Origin: Streptomyces noursei
GTDB taxonomy: Bacteria > Actinomycetota > Actinomycetes > Streptomycetales > Streptomycetaceae
Direction: 5' to 3'
Assembly (NCBI RefSeq): GCF_016917755.1
Contig: NZ_CP070326.1
Coordinates: 7,254,001-7,318,000 of the forward strand
Length of the DNA stretch: 64,000 nt
Shown: one piece after another, positions 33,939-43,219 of the stretch
How the letters are laid out: the number at the start of each line of letters is the position of its first letter
Position numbering within the stretch: the first letter of the stretch is position 1
Made by a program: the position numbers and the translations under genes
Notes under the pieces: generated by a model
What the model was told of the DNA's origin: nothing
The model's database searches: none
Seen by the model: only the letters and a program-made list of their open reading frames with translations

Positions 33939-36068
33939 TTACGCGGGAACGCTCGCGACGCCCGGGGCGAGGAACTTCTTGCCCGCCACCCGCTCGGAGA
34001 CGCCCTCACGGTCCAGGTACGGCGTGATGCCGCCCAGGTGGAAGGGCCAGCCGGCGCCGGTGATCAGGCACAGGTCGATGTCCTGCGCCTCGGCCACCAC
34101 GCCCTCGTCCAGCATCAGCCGGATCTCCTGCGCGACGGCGTCCAGCACCCGGTCGCGGACCTGCTCCTCGGTCAGCACCGCGTCGCCCTGCTTGAGCAGC
34201 GCGGCGACCTCCGGGTCCAGCTCCGGCTTGCCGGAGTCGTAGACGTAGAAGCCGCGCTTGCCGGCCTCGACGACGGCCTTGAGGTTCGGGGAGACCGTGA
34301 AGCGCTCCGGGAAGGCGCCGTGCAGCGTCTCGGAGACGTGCAGGCCGATCGCCGGGCCGACCAGCTCCAGCAGGACCAGCGGCGACATCGGCAGGCCGAG
34401 CGGCTCGACCGCCTTCTCGGCGACCTCGACCGAGGTGCCCTCGTCGATGACGTTCTGGATCTCGCCCATGAAGCGGGTCAGGATGCGGTTGACGACGAAC
34501 GCCGGGGCGTCCTTCACCAGCACGGCCGTCTTCTTCAGCGACTTGGCGACCGCGAAGGCGGTGGCCAGCGACGCGTCGTCGGTCTTCTCCGCCCGGACGA
34601 TCTCCAGCAGCGGCAGGATCGCGACCGGGTTGAAGAAGTGGAAGCCCACGACCCGCTCGGGGTGCTTCAGCTTCGAGGCCATCTCGGTGACCGACAGCGA
34701 GGAGGTGTTGGTGGCGAGGATGGCGTGCTCCGGCACCACCGCCTCGACCTCGGCGAACACCTGCTGCTTGACGCCCATCTCCTCGAAGACGGCCTCGATG
34801 ACGAAGTCCGCGTCGCCGAACGCCGCGGCCTTGTCGAGGTGGCCGCTGACCAGGCCCTTGAGGCGGTTCGCCTTGTCCTGGTTGACCCGGCCCTTGAGCA
34901 GCAGCTTGTCGATCTCGCCGTGGACGTACTCCACGCCCTTGTCGATCCGCGCCTGGTCGATGTCGGTGAGGACGACCGGGACCTCCAGGCGGCGGGCGAA
35001 CAGCAGCGCCAGCTGGGAGGCCATCAGGCCGGCGCCGACGACGCCCACCTTGGTGACCGGCCGCGCCAGCGACTTGTCCGGCGCGCCGGCCGGGCGCTTG
35101 GCGCGCTTCTGCACCAGGTTGAACGCGTAGATGCCGGAGCGCAGCTCGCCGCCCATGATGAGGTCGGCGAGCGCCTGGTCCTCGGCGTCGAAGCCCTGCC
35201 GCAGGTCGCCGTTCTTGGCCGCCGCGATGATGTCCAGCGCCCGGTAGGCGGCCGGGGCCGCGCCGTGCACCTTGCCGTCCGCGATCGCCTTGCCGCGCTG
35301 CACGGCGGCGTCCCACGCCTCGCCGCGGTCGATCTCGGGTCGGGCGACCTCGGTCTCGCCCTTGAGCACCGACGCGGTCCAGTCCAGCGACCGCTCCAGG
35401 AAGTCCGCGCCCTCGAAGAGCGCGTCCGCGATGCCCAGGTCGAAGACCTGCTGGCCCTTGAGCTGCTTGTTCTGGTTGAGCGAGTTCTCGATGATCACGC
35501 TCACCGCGCGGTCCGCGCCGATCAGGTTCGGCAGCAGCGCGCAGCCGCCCCAGCCGGGGACCAGGCCGAGGAAGACCTCGGGCAGCGAGAACGCCGGCAG
35601 CGCCTTGGAGACGGTGCGGTAGGTGCAGTGCAGACCGACCTCGACACCGCCGCCCATCGCGGCGCCGTTGTAGTAGGCGAAGGTCGGCACGGCCAGCGCC
35701 GACAGCCGCTTGAAGACGTCGTGGCCGCCCTTGCCGATGGCCAGCGCGTCCTCGTGCCGCGCCAGCAGCTCGACGCCCTTGAGGTCGGCGCCCACGGCGA
35801 AGATGAACGGCTTGCCGGTGATGCCGGCGCCGACGATCTCGCCGTCCGCGGCCTCCTTCTCGACCTGGTCGATCGCGACGTTGAGGTTCGCCAGCGACTG
35901 CGGGCCGAAGGTGGTCGGCTTGGTGTGGTCCAGGCCGTTGTCCAGCGTGATGAGCGCGAACCGGCCCGCGCCCTTGGGAAGGTCGAGGTGGCGCACGTGC
36001 GCCTGCGTCACGACCTCGTCCGGGAACAGCTCGGCCGCACCCTTCAACAGTTCAGCGGTGGTGCTCAC
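33939..36068 (-). CDS. fadB: Fatty acid oxidation complex alpha subunit (enoyl-CoA hydratase/3-hydroxyacyl-CoA dehydrogenase)
   Basis: 709-residue bifunctional enzyme. The N-terminal crotonase domain (about 1-300) hydrates enoyl-CoA, with oxyanion-hole segment YNGAAMGGGVEVGLHC and the LPEVFLGLVPGWGG helix. The NAD-binding domain starts at about residue 330 (VGVVGAGLMASQLALLFARR) and the dehydrogenase His-Glu region (GFHFFNPVAILPLLEIV, DAPAFVVNRILTRF) follows. GTG 36068 overlaps the thiolase stop (GTGA), so the beta-oxidation pair is coupled. The frame extends far upstream, but that is inside the thiolase gene. Corresponds to SCO6026 (from memory). Confidence 0.95.
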   Translation of the reverse strand: MSTTAELLKGAAELFPDEVVTQAHVRHLDLPKGAGRFALITLDNGLDHTKPTTFGPQSLANLNVAIDQVEKEAADGEIVGAGITGKPFIFAVGADLKGVELLARHEDALAIGKGGHDVFKRLSALAVPTFAYYNGAAMGGGVEVGLHCTYRTVSKALPAFSLPEVFLGLVPGWGGCALLPNLIGADRAVSVIIENSLNQNKQLKGQQVFDLGIADALFEGADFLERSLDWTASVLKGETEVARPEIDRGEAWDAAVQRGKAIADGKVHGAAPAAYRALDIIAAAKNGDLRQGFDAEDQALADLIMGGELRSGIYAFNLVQKRAKRPAGAPDKSLARPVTKVGVVGAGLMASQLALLFARRLEVPVVLTDIDQARIDKGVEYVHGEIDKLLLKGRVNQDKANRLKGLVSGHLDKAAAFGDADFVIEAVFEEMGVKQQVFAEVEAVVPEHAILATNTSSLSVTEMASKLKHPERVVGFHFFNPVAILPLLEIVRAEKTDDASLATAFAVAKSLKKTAVLVKDAPAFVVNRILTRFMGEIQNVIDEGTSVEVAEKAVEPLGLPMSPLVLLELVGPAIGLHVSETLHGAFPERFTVSPNLKAVVEAGKRGFYVYDSGKPELDPEVAALLKQGDAVLTEEQVRDRVLDAVAQEIRLMLDEGVVAEAQDIDLCLITGAGWPFHLGGITPYLDREGVSERVAGKKFLAPGVASVPA

Positions 36069-37279
36069 TTGCCCTCCCAGTGCGGGTTTTCCCAGATGAC
36101 CGTGCCGCCCATGCCGAAGCCGACGCACATGGTGGTGAGGCCGTAGCGGACCTCGGGCTGCTCTTCGAACTGCCGCGCCAGCTGCGTCATCAGACGCACG
36201 CCGGACGACGCCAGCGGGTGACCGAAGGCGATCGCGCCGCCGTACTGGTTGACCCGCGGGTCGTCGTCGGCGATGCCGTAGTGGTCGAGCAGCGAGAGCA
36301 CCTGGACGGCGAACGCCTCGTTGATCTCGAACAGGCCGATGTCGTCGATCGTCAGACCGGCCTTGGCCAGCGCCTTCTCGGTCGCCGGGACCGGGCCGAT
36401 GCCCATCACCTCGGGCTCGACGCCCGCGAAGGCGTAGTCCACCAGGCGCATCTTGACCGGCAGGCCCAGCTCGCGGGCCACGTCCTCGGCGGCGATCAGC
36501 GAGGCGGTGGCGCCGTCGTTGAGGCCGGCGGCGTTGCCCGCGGTCACCCGGCCGTGCGGGCGGAACGGCGTCTTCAGGCCCGTCAGGTTCTCCAGCGTGG
36601 TGCCCGGGCGCATCGGCTCGTCGGCGGTGGCCAGGCCCCAGCCCGTCTCGCCGCCCTCGGGGGAGGTGCGGCGCACCGAGATCGGCACCAGGTCGGCCTG
36701 GATCTTGCCGTTGGCGTACGCCTTCGCGGCCTTCTCCTGGCTGCGCACCGCGTACTCGTCGGCGCGCTGCTTGGTGAGGTGCGGCAGCCGGTCGTGGAGG
36801 TTCTCCGCCGTCATGCCCATGAAGAGCGCGGACTGGTCGACCAGCTTCTCCGAAACGAAGCGCGGGTTGGGGTCCACGCCCTCGCCCATGGGGTGGCGGC
36901 CCATGTGCTCGACACCGCCGGCCACGGCGATGTCGTACGCGCCGAAGGCCACCCCGCCGGCGACGCTGGTCACCGCGGTCATCGCACCGGCACACATCCG
37001 GTCGACGGAGAAACCGGGCACGGACTTCGGCAGCCCCGCCAGGATGGCGGCGGTGCGGCCCAGGGTCAGGCCCTGGTCGCCGATCTGGGTGGTGGCGGCG
37101 AGGGCGACCTCGTCGATCCGGGCCGGGTCCAGGTCCGGGTTGCGGCGCAGCAGCTCCCGGATGCACTTGACGACCAGGTCGTCGGCGCGGGTCTCGTGGT
37201 AAATGCCCTTCGGGCCCGCCTTGCCGAACGGGGTGCGGACGCCGTCGACGAAGACGACGTCCCTAGCGGTACGAGGCAC
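36065..37279 (-). CDS. fadA: Acetyl-CoA acyltransferase (3-ketoacyl-CoA thiolase)
   Basis: 404-residue thiolase that cleaves 3-ketoacyl-CoA to acetyl-CoA and a shortened acyl-CoA, the last step of beta-oxidation. The nucleophile Cys is in SVDRMCAGAMTAV, and the GHP histidine (FGHPLASSG) and second Cys (MCVGFGMGG) are present. GTG 37279 lies nine bases after GGAGG. It is first in a two-gene operon with fadB. A TTACTCGTAAGTAG palindrome upstream suggests fatty-acid-responsive (TetR/FadR-like) control. Confidence 0.95.
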   Translation of the reverse strand: MPRTARDVVFVDGVRTPFGKAGPKGIYHETRADDLVVKCIRELLRRNPDLDPARIDEVALAATTQIGDQGLTLGRTAAILAGLPKSVPGFSVDRMCAGAMTAVTSVAGGVAFGAYDIAVAGGVEHMGRHPMGEGVDPNPRFVSEKLVDQSALFMGMTAENLHDRLPHLTKQRADEYAVRSQEKAAKAYANGKIQADLVPISVRRTSPEGGETGWGLATADEPMRPGTTLENLTGLKTPFRPHGRVTAGNAAGLNDGATASLIAAEDVARELGLPVKMRLVDYAFAGVEPEVMGIGPVPATEKALAKAGLTIDDIGLFEINEAFAVQVLSLLDHYGIADDDPRVNQYGGAIAFGHPLASSGVRLMTQLARQFEEQPEVRYGLTTMCVGFGMGGTVIWENPHWEGK

Positions 37280-37350
37280 GTTGGCTCTCCTCCAGGTGCG
37301 GGATGGCACTGCTGCAAGCGCGCCCCGGAGGACGCGTCACACGCCCATGC

Positions 37351-37362
37351 TACTTACGAGTA
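37351..37362. promoter_or_regulatory. Palindromic operator candidate ahead of fadAB
   Basis: TACT-TACG-AGTA (minus strand TACTCGTAAGTA), 72 bases upstream of the thiolase start, overlapping where the promoter should be. It resembles TetR-type fatty-acid operators; the regulator is not in the window. Confidence 0.4.
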
Positions 37363-37462
37363 ACCAAGCTGCACACCCCCCTCGCCCGGAGCGGCGAACG
37401 TCACACCGTCCGGTGGCCGGAACCCTCCGGGTGTCGGGGATGCGAAGGCCGCCGGGAACGCG

Positions 37463-37502
37463 GACGGCCCCGGCCGCGCGGTGCTGCGCGGCCGGGGCCG
37501 TC
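37463..37502 (-). terminator. Terminator after rnd
   Basis: Seventeen-base perfect stem (GACGGCCCCGGCCGCGC, 37463-37479, with 37486-37502) and a six-base loop, 20 bases past the rnd stop. Confidence 0.85.
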
Positions 37503-37522
37503 GGTGGTGTCGCGGGGCCCGG

Positions 37523-38797
37523 TCAGGAGCCGCCTGCCACCAGGGCCTCGGTGAGGAGCGGTGTGACCAGCTCGATCTGCCAGGGACGGGCGCCGTGTCC
37601 GGCCAGGACTTCGGCGACCGTCTCCGGGGTCGGGCCGGCCGGCGGTTCCCAGCAGAGCCTGCGGACGGTGTCCGGGGTGATGAGGTTCTCCTGGGGGAGG
37701 TTCAGCTGCTCGGCGAGTGTGGTCACCGCCGTGCGGGCGGCCGACAGCCGGGCGGCGGCGGCCGGGTCCTTGTCGGCCCACGAGCGGGGCGGCGGCGGGC
37801 CGTTGAACGGCTGGCCGGGCTGCGGCAGCTCGTTGTCCGGCAGCGCCCGGGCGCGGTCCACGGCGGCCTGCCACTGCTCCAGCTGGCGCCGGCCCATCCG
37901 GTGCCCGAACCCGGACAGCGCGGCCAGCGCGTGGGTGTTGGGCGGGAGTTGGAGTGCGGCCTCGATGATCGCGGCGTCGCCGAGCACCTTGCCGGGGGAG
38001 ACGTCGCGCCGCTGGGCGACCTGGTCGCGCAGCGTCCACAGCTCCCGCACGACCGCCATCTGCCGACGCCGGCGCACCTTGTGCATGCCGGACGTGCGGC
38101 GCCAGGGGTCCTTGCGGGGCGGCGGCGGGGGAGCGGTGGCGATGGCCGCGAACTCCTGCCGGGCCCACTCCAGCTTTCCCTGGCGGTCCAGCTCCTCCTC
38201 CAGCGCGTCGCGCAGGTCCACCAGCAGCTCGACGTCGAGCGCGGCGTAGCGCAGCCACGGATCGGGCAGCGGGCGGGTGGACCAGTCGACGGCCGAGTGG
38301 CCCTTCTCCAGCGCGTAGCCGAGGACGTTCTCAACCATGGCGCCCAGGCCGACCCGGGCGAAGCCGGCCAGTCGACCGGCCAGCTCGGTGTCGAACAGCT
38401 TGGTGGGGACCATCCCTATGTCGCGCAGACAGGGCAGGTCCTGGGTGGCGGCGTGCAGCACCCACTCGGTGTCGCAGATCGTCCCGCCGAGCGCGGAGAG
38501 GTCGGGACAGCCGACCGGGTCGATCAACACGCTGCCGGCGCCCTCACGGCGCAGCTGGACCAGGTAGGCGCGCTGGCCGTAGCGGTAGCCGGAGGCACGC
38601 TCGGCGTCCACGGCGACCGGACCGCGACCGGCCTGGAAGGCGGCGACGACCTCGGCGAGCGCCTCGGATGTGGCGGTCACCGGGGGGATGCCCTCGCGGG
38701 GTTCCAGTAGGGGTTCCGGCGCCGGTCGGGAATCCGGAGGCGATTCTCCGGGTGCTCGCAGTGTCGTGTCTGCTGCGGTCTTTTGGGCGTCGGTCAC
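37523..38797 (-). CDS. rnd: Ribonuclease D (DEDD exonuclease with HRDC domain)
   Basis: 424-residue 3'-5' exoribonuclease for tRNA and structured-RNA trimming. DEDD residues are visible: AVDAERASGYRY (Exo I), LHAATQDLPCL and FDTELAGRLAGF (Exo II) and YAALDVELLVDL (Exo III). A Pro/Arg-rich linker (residues about 225-245) leads to an HRDC domain (about 250-330) and a C-terminal helical region. It starts at GTG 38797 after 35 disordered residues. It has its own terminator. Synteny with SCO6028 (from memory). Confidence 0.92.
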   Translation of the reverse strand: MTDAQKTAADTTLRAPGESPPDSRPAPEPLLEPREGIPPVTATSEALAEVVAAFQAGRGPVAVDAERASGYRYGQRAYLVQLRREGAGSVLIDPVGCPDLSALGGTICDTEWVLHAATQDLPCLRDIGMVPTKLFDTELAGRLAGFARVGLGAMVENVLGYALEKGHSAVDWSTRPLPDPWLRYAALDVELLVDLRDALEEELDRQGKLEWARQEFAAIATAPPPPPRKDPWRRTSGMHKVRRRRQMAVVRELWTLRDQVAQRRDVSPGKVLGDAAIIEAALQLPPNTHALAALSGFGHRMGRRQLEQWQAAVDRARALPDNELPQPGQPFNGPPPPRSWADKDPAAAARLSAARTAVTTLAEQLNLPQENLITPDTVRRLCWEPPAGPTPETVAEVLAGHGARPWQIELVTPLLTEALVAGGS

Positions 38798-38824
38798 CAG
38801 TCAAGGGTATCTGTGTATGCACGT

Positions 38825-38856
38825 CGCCCGTCGGGGGAATGTTCCCTCGACGGGCG
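38825..38856 (-). terminator. Terminator after whiI
   Basis: CGCCCGTCG (38825-38833) pairs with CGACGGGCG (38848-38856); three more pairs follow after one mismatch. It is 22 bases beyond the whiI stop. Confidence 0.65.
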
Positions 38857-38877
38857 AGAAGGGTCGGGAAGCGGGGT

Positions 38878-39540
38878 TCAGTGGATGATGCCGGTGCGCA
38901 GTGCGACCGCCACCATCCCGGCCCGGTCGCCGGTGCCGAGCTTGCGCGCGATCCGGGCGAGGTGGCTCTTGACGGTCAGCGCCGACAGCCCCATCGACAC
39001 CCCGATGGCCTTGTTGGACTGGCCCTCCGCCACCAGCCGCAACACCTCCACCTCGCGCCCCGACAGCTCGCGGTAGCCGCCGGGGTGGCCCGGCGCGCCC
39101 GGCGGGCGGCGCTGCATCCGGGCCGCGTTGGCGCCGATCGGCGCGGCGCCCGGCCGGCCCGGCAGGCCCAGGTTGGTGCGGGTGCCGGTGACGACGTAGC
39201 CCTTGACGCCGCCGGCGAGGGCGTTGCGCACGGCGCCGATGTCGTCGGCGGCGGACAGTGCGAGGCCGTTGGGCCAGCCGGCCGCCCGCGTCTCGGACAG
39301 CAGGGTCAGGCCGGAGCCGTCGGGAAGGTGGACGTCGGCCACGCAGATGTCGCGTGGGTTGCCGACGCGGGGACGGGCCTCCGCGATGGACGACGCCTCG
39401 ATCACGTCACGTACGCCGAGGGCCCACAGGTGACGGGTGACGGTGGAGCGAACGCGAGGGTCGGCTACGACGACCATGGCGGTCGGCTTGTTCGGGCGGT
39501 AGGCGACCAGGCTCGAAGGCTGCTCAAGGAGAACTGACAC
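38878..39540 (-). CDS. whiI: WhiI-type atypical response regulator (sporulation)
   Basis: 220 residues: receiver-like domain (about 20-130), Gly/Pro/Arg-rich linker, and a LuxR/NarL helix-turn-helix (LSGREVEVLRLVAEGQSNKA, about 160-215). Asp69 (VADVHLPDG) is the phospho-acceptor position. However, one Asp of the acidic pair is missing (VVVADPRV) and the usual Lys is Thr (GYVVTG), so normal phosphorylation is unlikely. Synteny (rnd on one side, DUF3000 and hemE on the other) and these oddities match WhiI of S. coelicolor, needed for sporulation septation together with BldM. No kinase gene is adjacent. GTG start. Confidence 0.82.
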   Translation of the reverse strand: MSVLLEQPSSLVAYRPNKPTAMVVVADPRVRSTVTRHLWALGVRDVIEASSIAEARPRVGNPRDICVADVHLPDGSGLTLLSETRAAGWPNGLALSAADDIGAVRNALAGGVKGYVVTGTRTNLGLPGRPGAAPIGANAARMQRRPPGAPGHPGGYRELSGREVEVLRLVAEGQSNKAIGVSMGLSALTVKSHLARIARKLGTGDRAGMVAVALRTGIIH

Positions 39541-39750
39541 CGGGCCTCCTGGGGAGTGGCGGGGACGGAAGCCGGCTGGGGAAAGCCGGAATGATCCGTG
39601 TTTGAAGGGTCACTGACCTCTTCGGCAGCAATCCGGCAGGACTTTAGAGTTTGATCACGATTTAGTTAGGGGCAATTCGGGCAAATCGGATGCGTGAGCG
39701 ATCAAGGTGAGCATGGAGTGCACACCGAGGTGATCACAGGCGTACGGAAA

Positions 39751-39799
39751 CGGCGAGGTGCCGCACTTCCGGACATCCCGGACGTGCGGCACCTCGCCG
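39751..39799 (-). terminator. Terminator after the DUF3000 gene
   Basis: Sixteen-base perfect stem (CGGCGAGGTGCCGCAC, 39751-39766, with 39784-39799), 17-base loop, 26 bases past the DUF3000 stop. The 200 bases from here to whiI hold its promoter and an unusually AT-rich patch at 39640-39690. Confidence 0.75.
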
Positions 39800-39824
39800 T
39801 CGTATGGACGGGGCGGACGACTCC

Positions 39825-40481
39825 TCAGCGGGCCTGCGGGCCGCGGCGCTGCGGCAGCGCCACCACCCCGCCGTGCGGCGGGGGGTCGACCGGGGTCGGC
39901 GGCAGCCCCGCCACCTGGCACAGCAGATCGCACCACGCCGACAGGTGCGCCGCGAGATCGGGCACCCCGCCCGGCCCCTCGGCCGGCGTCCACGAGGCCC
40001 GGATCTCGATCTGGGTCGCCGGCTCCCGCTCCGCGAGCCCGCCGAAGTAGTACGACCCGGCCCGGGTGACCGTGCCGCTCGGCGCGCTGTACCGCACCCC
40101 GCGCGCCTCCAGCGCCCCGGTCAGCCAGGACCACGAGACCTCGGGCAGCAGCGGATCGGCGCCCATCTCCGGCTCCAGTTCCGCGCGGGCCAGCGTCACC
40201 ACCCGGAACGTGCCCTGCCAGGTCTCGTCGCCGGCCGGCTGATGGAGCACCACCAGCCGGCCGTCCGCCAGGTCCCGGTCCTCGCCGTCCGGCCCCGCCC
40301 CGCGTTCGACGACCGCGGCCTCCAGCGCGTAGGCGTACGGGGCGAGGCGTTTCGGTGCGGGTGTCGGGCCGGTCTCGATCTCCGGCCGCAGTCGTGCCGC
40401 GCGAAGCGCCTCGACCGCCTGACGGAAGGGGATCGGGGTCTCGTCCGCGCTGTCCGCGAGGTGTTCTTGAGCCGCAGCCAT
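39825..40481 (-). CDS. DUF3000 family protein
   Basis: 218-residue actinobacterial protein of unknown function, normally encoded next to hemE as here. Residues 18-200 form the conserved domain (TPIPFRQAVEALRAARLRPE, APYAYALEAAVVE, VSWSWLTGALEARG, AGSYYFGGLAERE, LSAWCDLLCQVAG). There is no signal peptide or membrane segment and no recognisable active site. ATG 40481 is used although the ribosome site is weak. It shares a 100-base divergent promoter region with hemE. Confidence 0.85.
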   Translation of the reverse strand: MAAAQEHLADSADETPIPFRQAVEALRAARLRPEIETGPTPAPKRLAPYAYALEAAVVERGAGPDGEDRDLADGRLVVLHQPAGDETWQGTFRVVTLARAELEPEMGADPLLPEVSWSWLTGALEARGVRYSAPSGTVTRAGSYYFGGLAEREPATQIEIRASWTPAEGPGGVPDLAAHLSAWCDLLCQVAGLPPTPVDPPPHGGVVALPQRRGPQAR

Positions 40482-40583
40482 GCCCGGAAGGGTAGGCGGA
40501 AGACGCCGCTCATACGCGGAGGACACCCGGTGCGCGCGTCGCCCATTCGGAGGTGCCGTCGGGCGCATGCGAAGATTTGCCGC

Positions 40584-41651
40584 GTGAGCGCCAACGATGC
40601 CCTTACGGGCCAGCAGCAGACCGCTACGTACGACTCGGCTTTCCTCAGGGCGTGCCGGCGTGAGCCGGTGCCGCACACGCCGGTGTGGTTCATGCGCCAG
40701 GCCGGTCGTTCGCTCCCCGAGTACCGCAAGGTCCGCGAGGGCATCGCCATGCTCGACTCCTGCATGCGGCCGGAGCTGGTCACCGAGATCACGCTGCAGC
40801 CGGTGCGCCGGCACGGCGTGGACGCCGCGATCTACTTCAGCGACATCGTGGTGCCCCTGAAGGCCATCGGCATCGACCTCGACATCAAGCCCGGCATCGG
40901 CCCGGTCGTCGAGAACCCCATCCGCAGCCGCGCCGACCTGGAGCAGCTGCGCGCGCTGGAGCCCGGCGACGTCTCCTACGTCACCGAGGCCATCGGCATG
41001 CTCACCCGCGAGCTGGGCACCACCCCGCTCATCGGCTTCGCCGGCGCCCCGTTCACGCTCGCCAGCTACCTCGTCGAGGGCGGCCCGTCCCGCAACCACG
41101 AGCGCACCAAGGCCCTGATGTACGGCGACCCGCAGCTGTGGTCCGATCTGCTCGACCGGCTCGCGGACATCACCGCCGCCTTCCTCAAGGTCCAGATCGA
41201 GGCCGGTGCCAGCGCCGTCCAGCTCTTCGACTCCTGGGTCGGCGCGCTCTCCCCGGCCGACTACCGGCGCTCGGTGATGCCGGCCTCCGTCAAGGTCTTC
41301 GACGCGGTCGCCGGCTACGGCGTCCCGCGGATCCACTTCGGCGTGGGCACCGGCGAACTCCTCGGCCTGATGGGCGAGGCCGGCGCGGACGTGGTCGGCG
41401 TCGACTGGCGGGTCCCGATGGACGAGGCGGTCCGCCGGGTCGGCCCCGGCAAGGCGCTTCAGGGCAACCTCGACCCGGCCGTGCTCTTCGCCCCCCGCGA
41501 GGCCGTCGAGACCAAGGCCCGCGAGGTCCTCGACGCCGCCGCCGGCCTCCCCGGTCACGTCTTCAACCTCGGCCACGGGGTGCTCCCCAACACCGACCCG
41601 GAGGCGCTGACCCGCCTCGTCGAGTACGTCCACACGCAGACCGCGCGCTGA
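40584..41651 (+). CDS. hemE: Uroporphyrinogen decarboxylase
   Basis: 355-residue enzyme that removes four carboxyl groups from uroporphyrinogen III to give coproporphyrinogen III in heme synthesis. Signatures WFMRQAGRSLPEYR (about 37-50; invariant Arg pair) and GFAGAPFTLASYLVEGG (about 152-168) are present, as is the catalytic Asp in YFSDIVVP. GTG 40584 gives the usual N-terminus. It is divergent from DUF3000 and feeds the hemY-hemQ branch located 6 kb downstream. Confidence 0.96.
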   Translation: MSANDALTGQQQTATYDSAFLRACRREPVPHTPVWFMRQAGRSLPEYRKVREGIAMLDSCMRPELVTEITLQPVRRHGVDAAIYFSDIVVPLKAIGIDLDIKPGIGPVVENPIRSRADLEQLRALEPGDVSYVTEAIGMLTRELGTTPLIGFAGAPFTLASYLVEGGPSRNHERTKALMYGDPQLWSDLLDRLADITAAFLKVQIEAGASAVQLFDSWVGALSPADYRRSVMPASVKVFDAVAGYGVPRIHFGVGTGELLGLMGEAGADVVGVDWRVPMDEAVRRVGPGKALQGNLDPAVLFAPREAVETKAREVLDAAAGLPGHVFNLGHGVLPNTDPEALTRLVEYVHTQTAR

Positions 41652-41658
41652 GCAGCTG

Positions 41659-41684
41659 AGCCGGGGGCGGGCCCACCCCCGGCT
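41659..41684. terminator. Bidirectional terminator between hemE and the FAD oxidoreductase gene
   Basis: AGCCGGGGG (41659-41667) pairs with 41676-41684 around eight bases. It occupies the whole gap between the two convergent stop codons and touches the oxidoreductase stop. Confidence 0.7.
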
Positions 41685-43083
41685 ATCGCGGGCCGGTGCT
41701 CCCGGCCGCCCGCACCGCCGCGTCCGCCTTGCGGGCCGCCACCAGGACCGGGTCCCAGACCGGCGAGAACGGCGGGGCGTACCCCAGGTCCAGGGCGGTC
41801 ATCTGCTCCACCGTCATCCCCGCGGTGAGCGCCACCGCGGCGATGTCCACCCGCTTCGCGGCGCCCTCCCGCCCGACGATCTGCACCCCCAGCAGCCGCC
41901 CGGTGCGCCGCTCGGCGAGCATCTTCACGTGCATCGGGCGGGCTTCGGGGTAGTAGCCGGCGCGGCTGGTCGACTCGATGGTGACGGTGACGAACTGCAG
42001 CCCCGCCGCCCGGGCCTGGCTCTCCAACAGCCCGGTGCGGGCGATCTCCAGGTCGCAGACCTTGCTGACGGCCGTGCCGACGACACCCGGGAAGGTCGCG
42101 TAGCCGCCGGCCACATTGGCGCCGATCACCTGGCCGTGCTTGTTGGCGTGGGTGCCCAGCGCGATGTGCCGGTGCTCCCCGGTGACCAGGTCGCGCACCT
42201 CGACGCAGTCCCCGCCCGCCCAGACGTGCTCCTGGCCGGCCACCCGCAGCGCCAGATCGGTGCGCAGTCCCCCGGAGGCGCCCAGCGGCAGCCCGGCCGC
42301 CTCGGCCAGGGCGGTCTCCGGGCGGACGCCCAACCCCAGCACGACCACGTCGGCCGGGTACTCGGCGTCCTCCGTGACCACCGCCCGGGCCCGGCCCCCG
42401 TCCTCGTCGGTCAGCACTCCGGTGACCCGCGCACCGGTCACCACCTCGATGCCCATCCCGCACATCGCGGTGCGCACCAGCGCCCCCATGTCCGGGTCGA
42501 GGGTGGACATCGGTTGCGCGCCCTGGTCCAGGACCGTGACCTGGAAGCCGCGGTGGACCAGCGCCTCCGCCATCTCCACGCCGATGTACCCGGCGCCGAT
42601 CACCACCGCCCGCCGGCCCGGCGCGCCGCGCAGGCCGTACAGCAGACGCTGTCCGTCGTCCAGCGTCTGCACCCCGTGCACGCCCGGTGCGTCGATCCCC
42701 GGCAGCGGCGGGCGCAACGGGCGCGCCCCGGTCGCCACCACCAGCTTGTCGAAGCCGGTCCACGTCTCCCGGCCGTCGTCCGCCAGGTCCCGGCTGCGCA
42801 CCCGGCCCCGGTCCAGGTCGATCTCGGTGACCTCGGTGCGCAGCCGCAGGTCGATGTCCCGGGCCCGGTGCTCCTCGGCGGTGCGGGCGATCAGTGCGTC
42901 CGGGCCGTCCACCACGCCGCCCACCCAGTACGGGATGCCGCAGGCCGAGTACGAGGTGAAGCGGCCGCGTTCGAAGGCCGTGACGGCCAGTGCCTCGGGC
43001 CCCTTGTGGCGGCGGGCCTGTGAGGCGGCGGCCATCCCCGCCGCATCGCCGCCGATGACCACCAGCCGCTCCGGCGTCGCCAT
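41683..43083 (-). CDS. FAD-dependent pyridine nucleotide-disulfide oxidoreductase (CoA-disulfide reductase-like)
   Basis: 466 residues. FAD-binding GxGxxG-like VVIGGDAAGMAAASQARR at the N-terminus, a redox Cys in SYSACGIPYWVGG (about residues 44-56), NAD(P)H-binding VVIGAGYIGVEMAEAL near 160 and the second FAD motif VWAGGDCVE near 290, then the dimerisation domain. A single active-site Cys followed by GIPY is typical of the CoA-disulfide reductase/NADH oxidase branch, not glutathione reductases. The physiological substrate is uncertain. It is downstream of the aldehyde dehydrogenase gene on the same strand (136-base gap). Confidence 0.85.
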   Translation of the reverse strand: MATPERLVVIGGDAAGMAAASQARRHKGPEALAVTAFERGRFTSYSACGIPYWVGGVVDGPDALIARTAEEHRARDIDLRLRTEVTEIDLDRGRVRSRDLADDGRETWTGFDKLVVATGARPLRPPLPGIDAPGVHGVQTLDDGQRLLYGLRGAPGRRAVVIGAGYIGVEMAEALVHRGFQVTVLDQGAQPMSTLDPDMGALVRTAMCGMGIEVVTGARVTGVLTDEDGGRARAVVTEDAEYPADVVVLGLGVRPETALAEAAGLPLGASGGLRTDLALRVAGQEHVWAGGDCVEVRDLVTGEHRHIALGTHANKHGQVIGANVAGGYATFPGVVGTAVSKVCDLEIARTGLLESQARAAGLQFVTVTIESTSRAGYYPEARPMHVKMLAERRTGRLLGVQIVGREGAAKRVDIAAVALTAGMTVEQMTALDLGYAPPFSPVWDPVLVAARKADAAVRAAGSTGPR

Positions 43084-43219
43084 CCCCGTTTCCCTTCGTC
43101 AGTTGTCGCTCTTCCGCGGCGTTCGGTTCGTTTCCGCGCGCTCCGGTCCGTTCCATGATCGCGGTGCGCCGGTCCGTCGCGCGGCACCGGCGGTTCCCCA
43201 GCGGACCGCGCGGGCCGGC

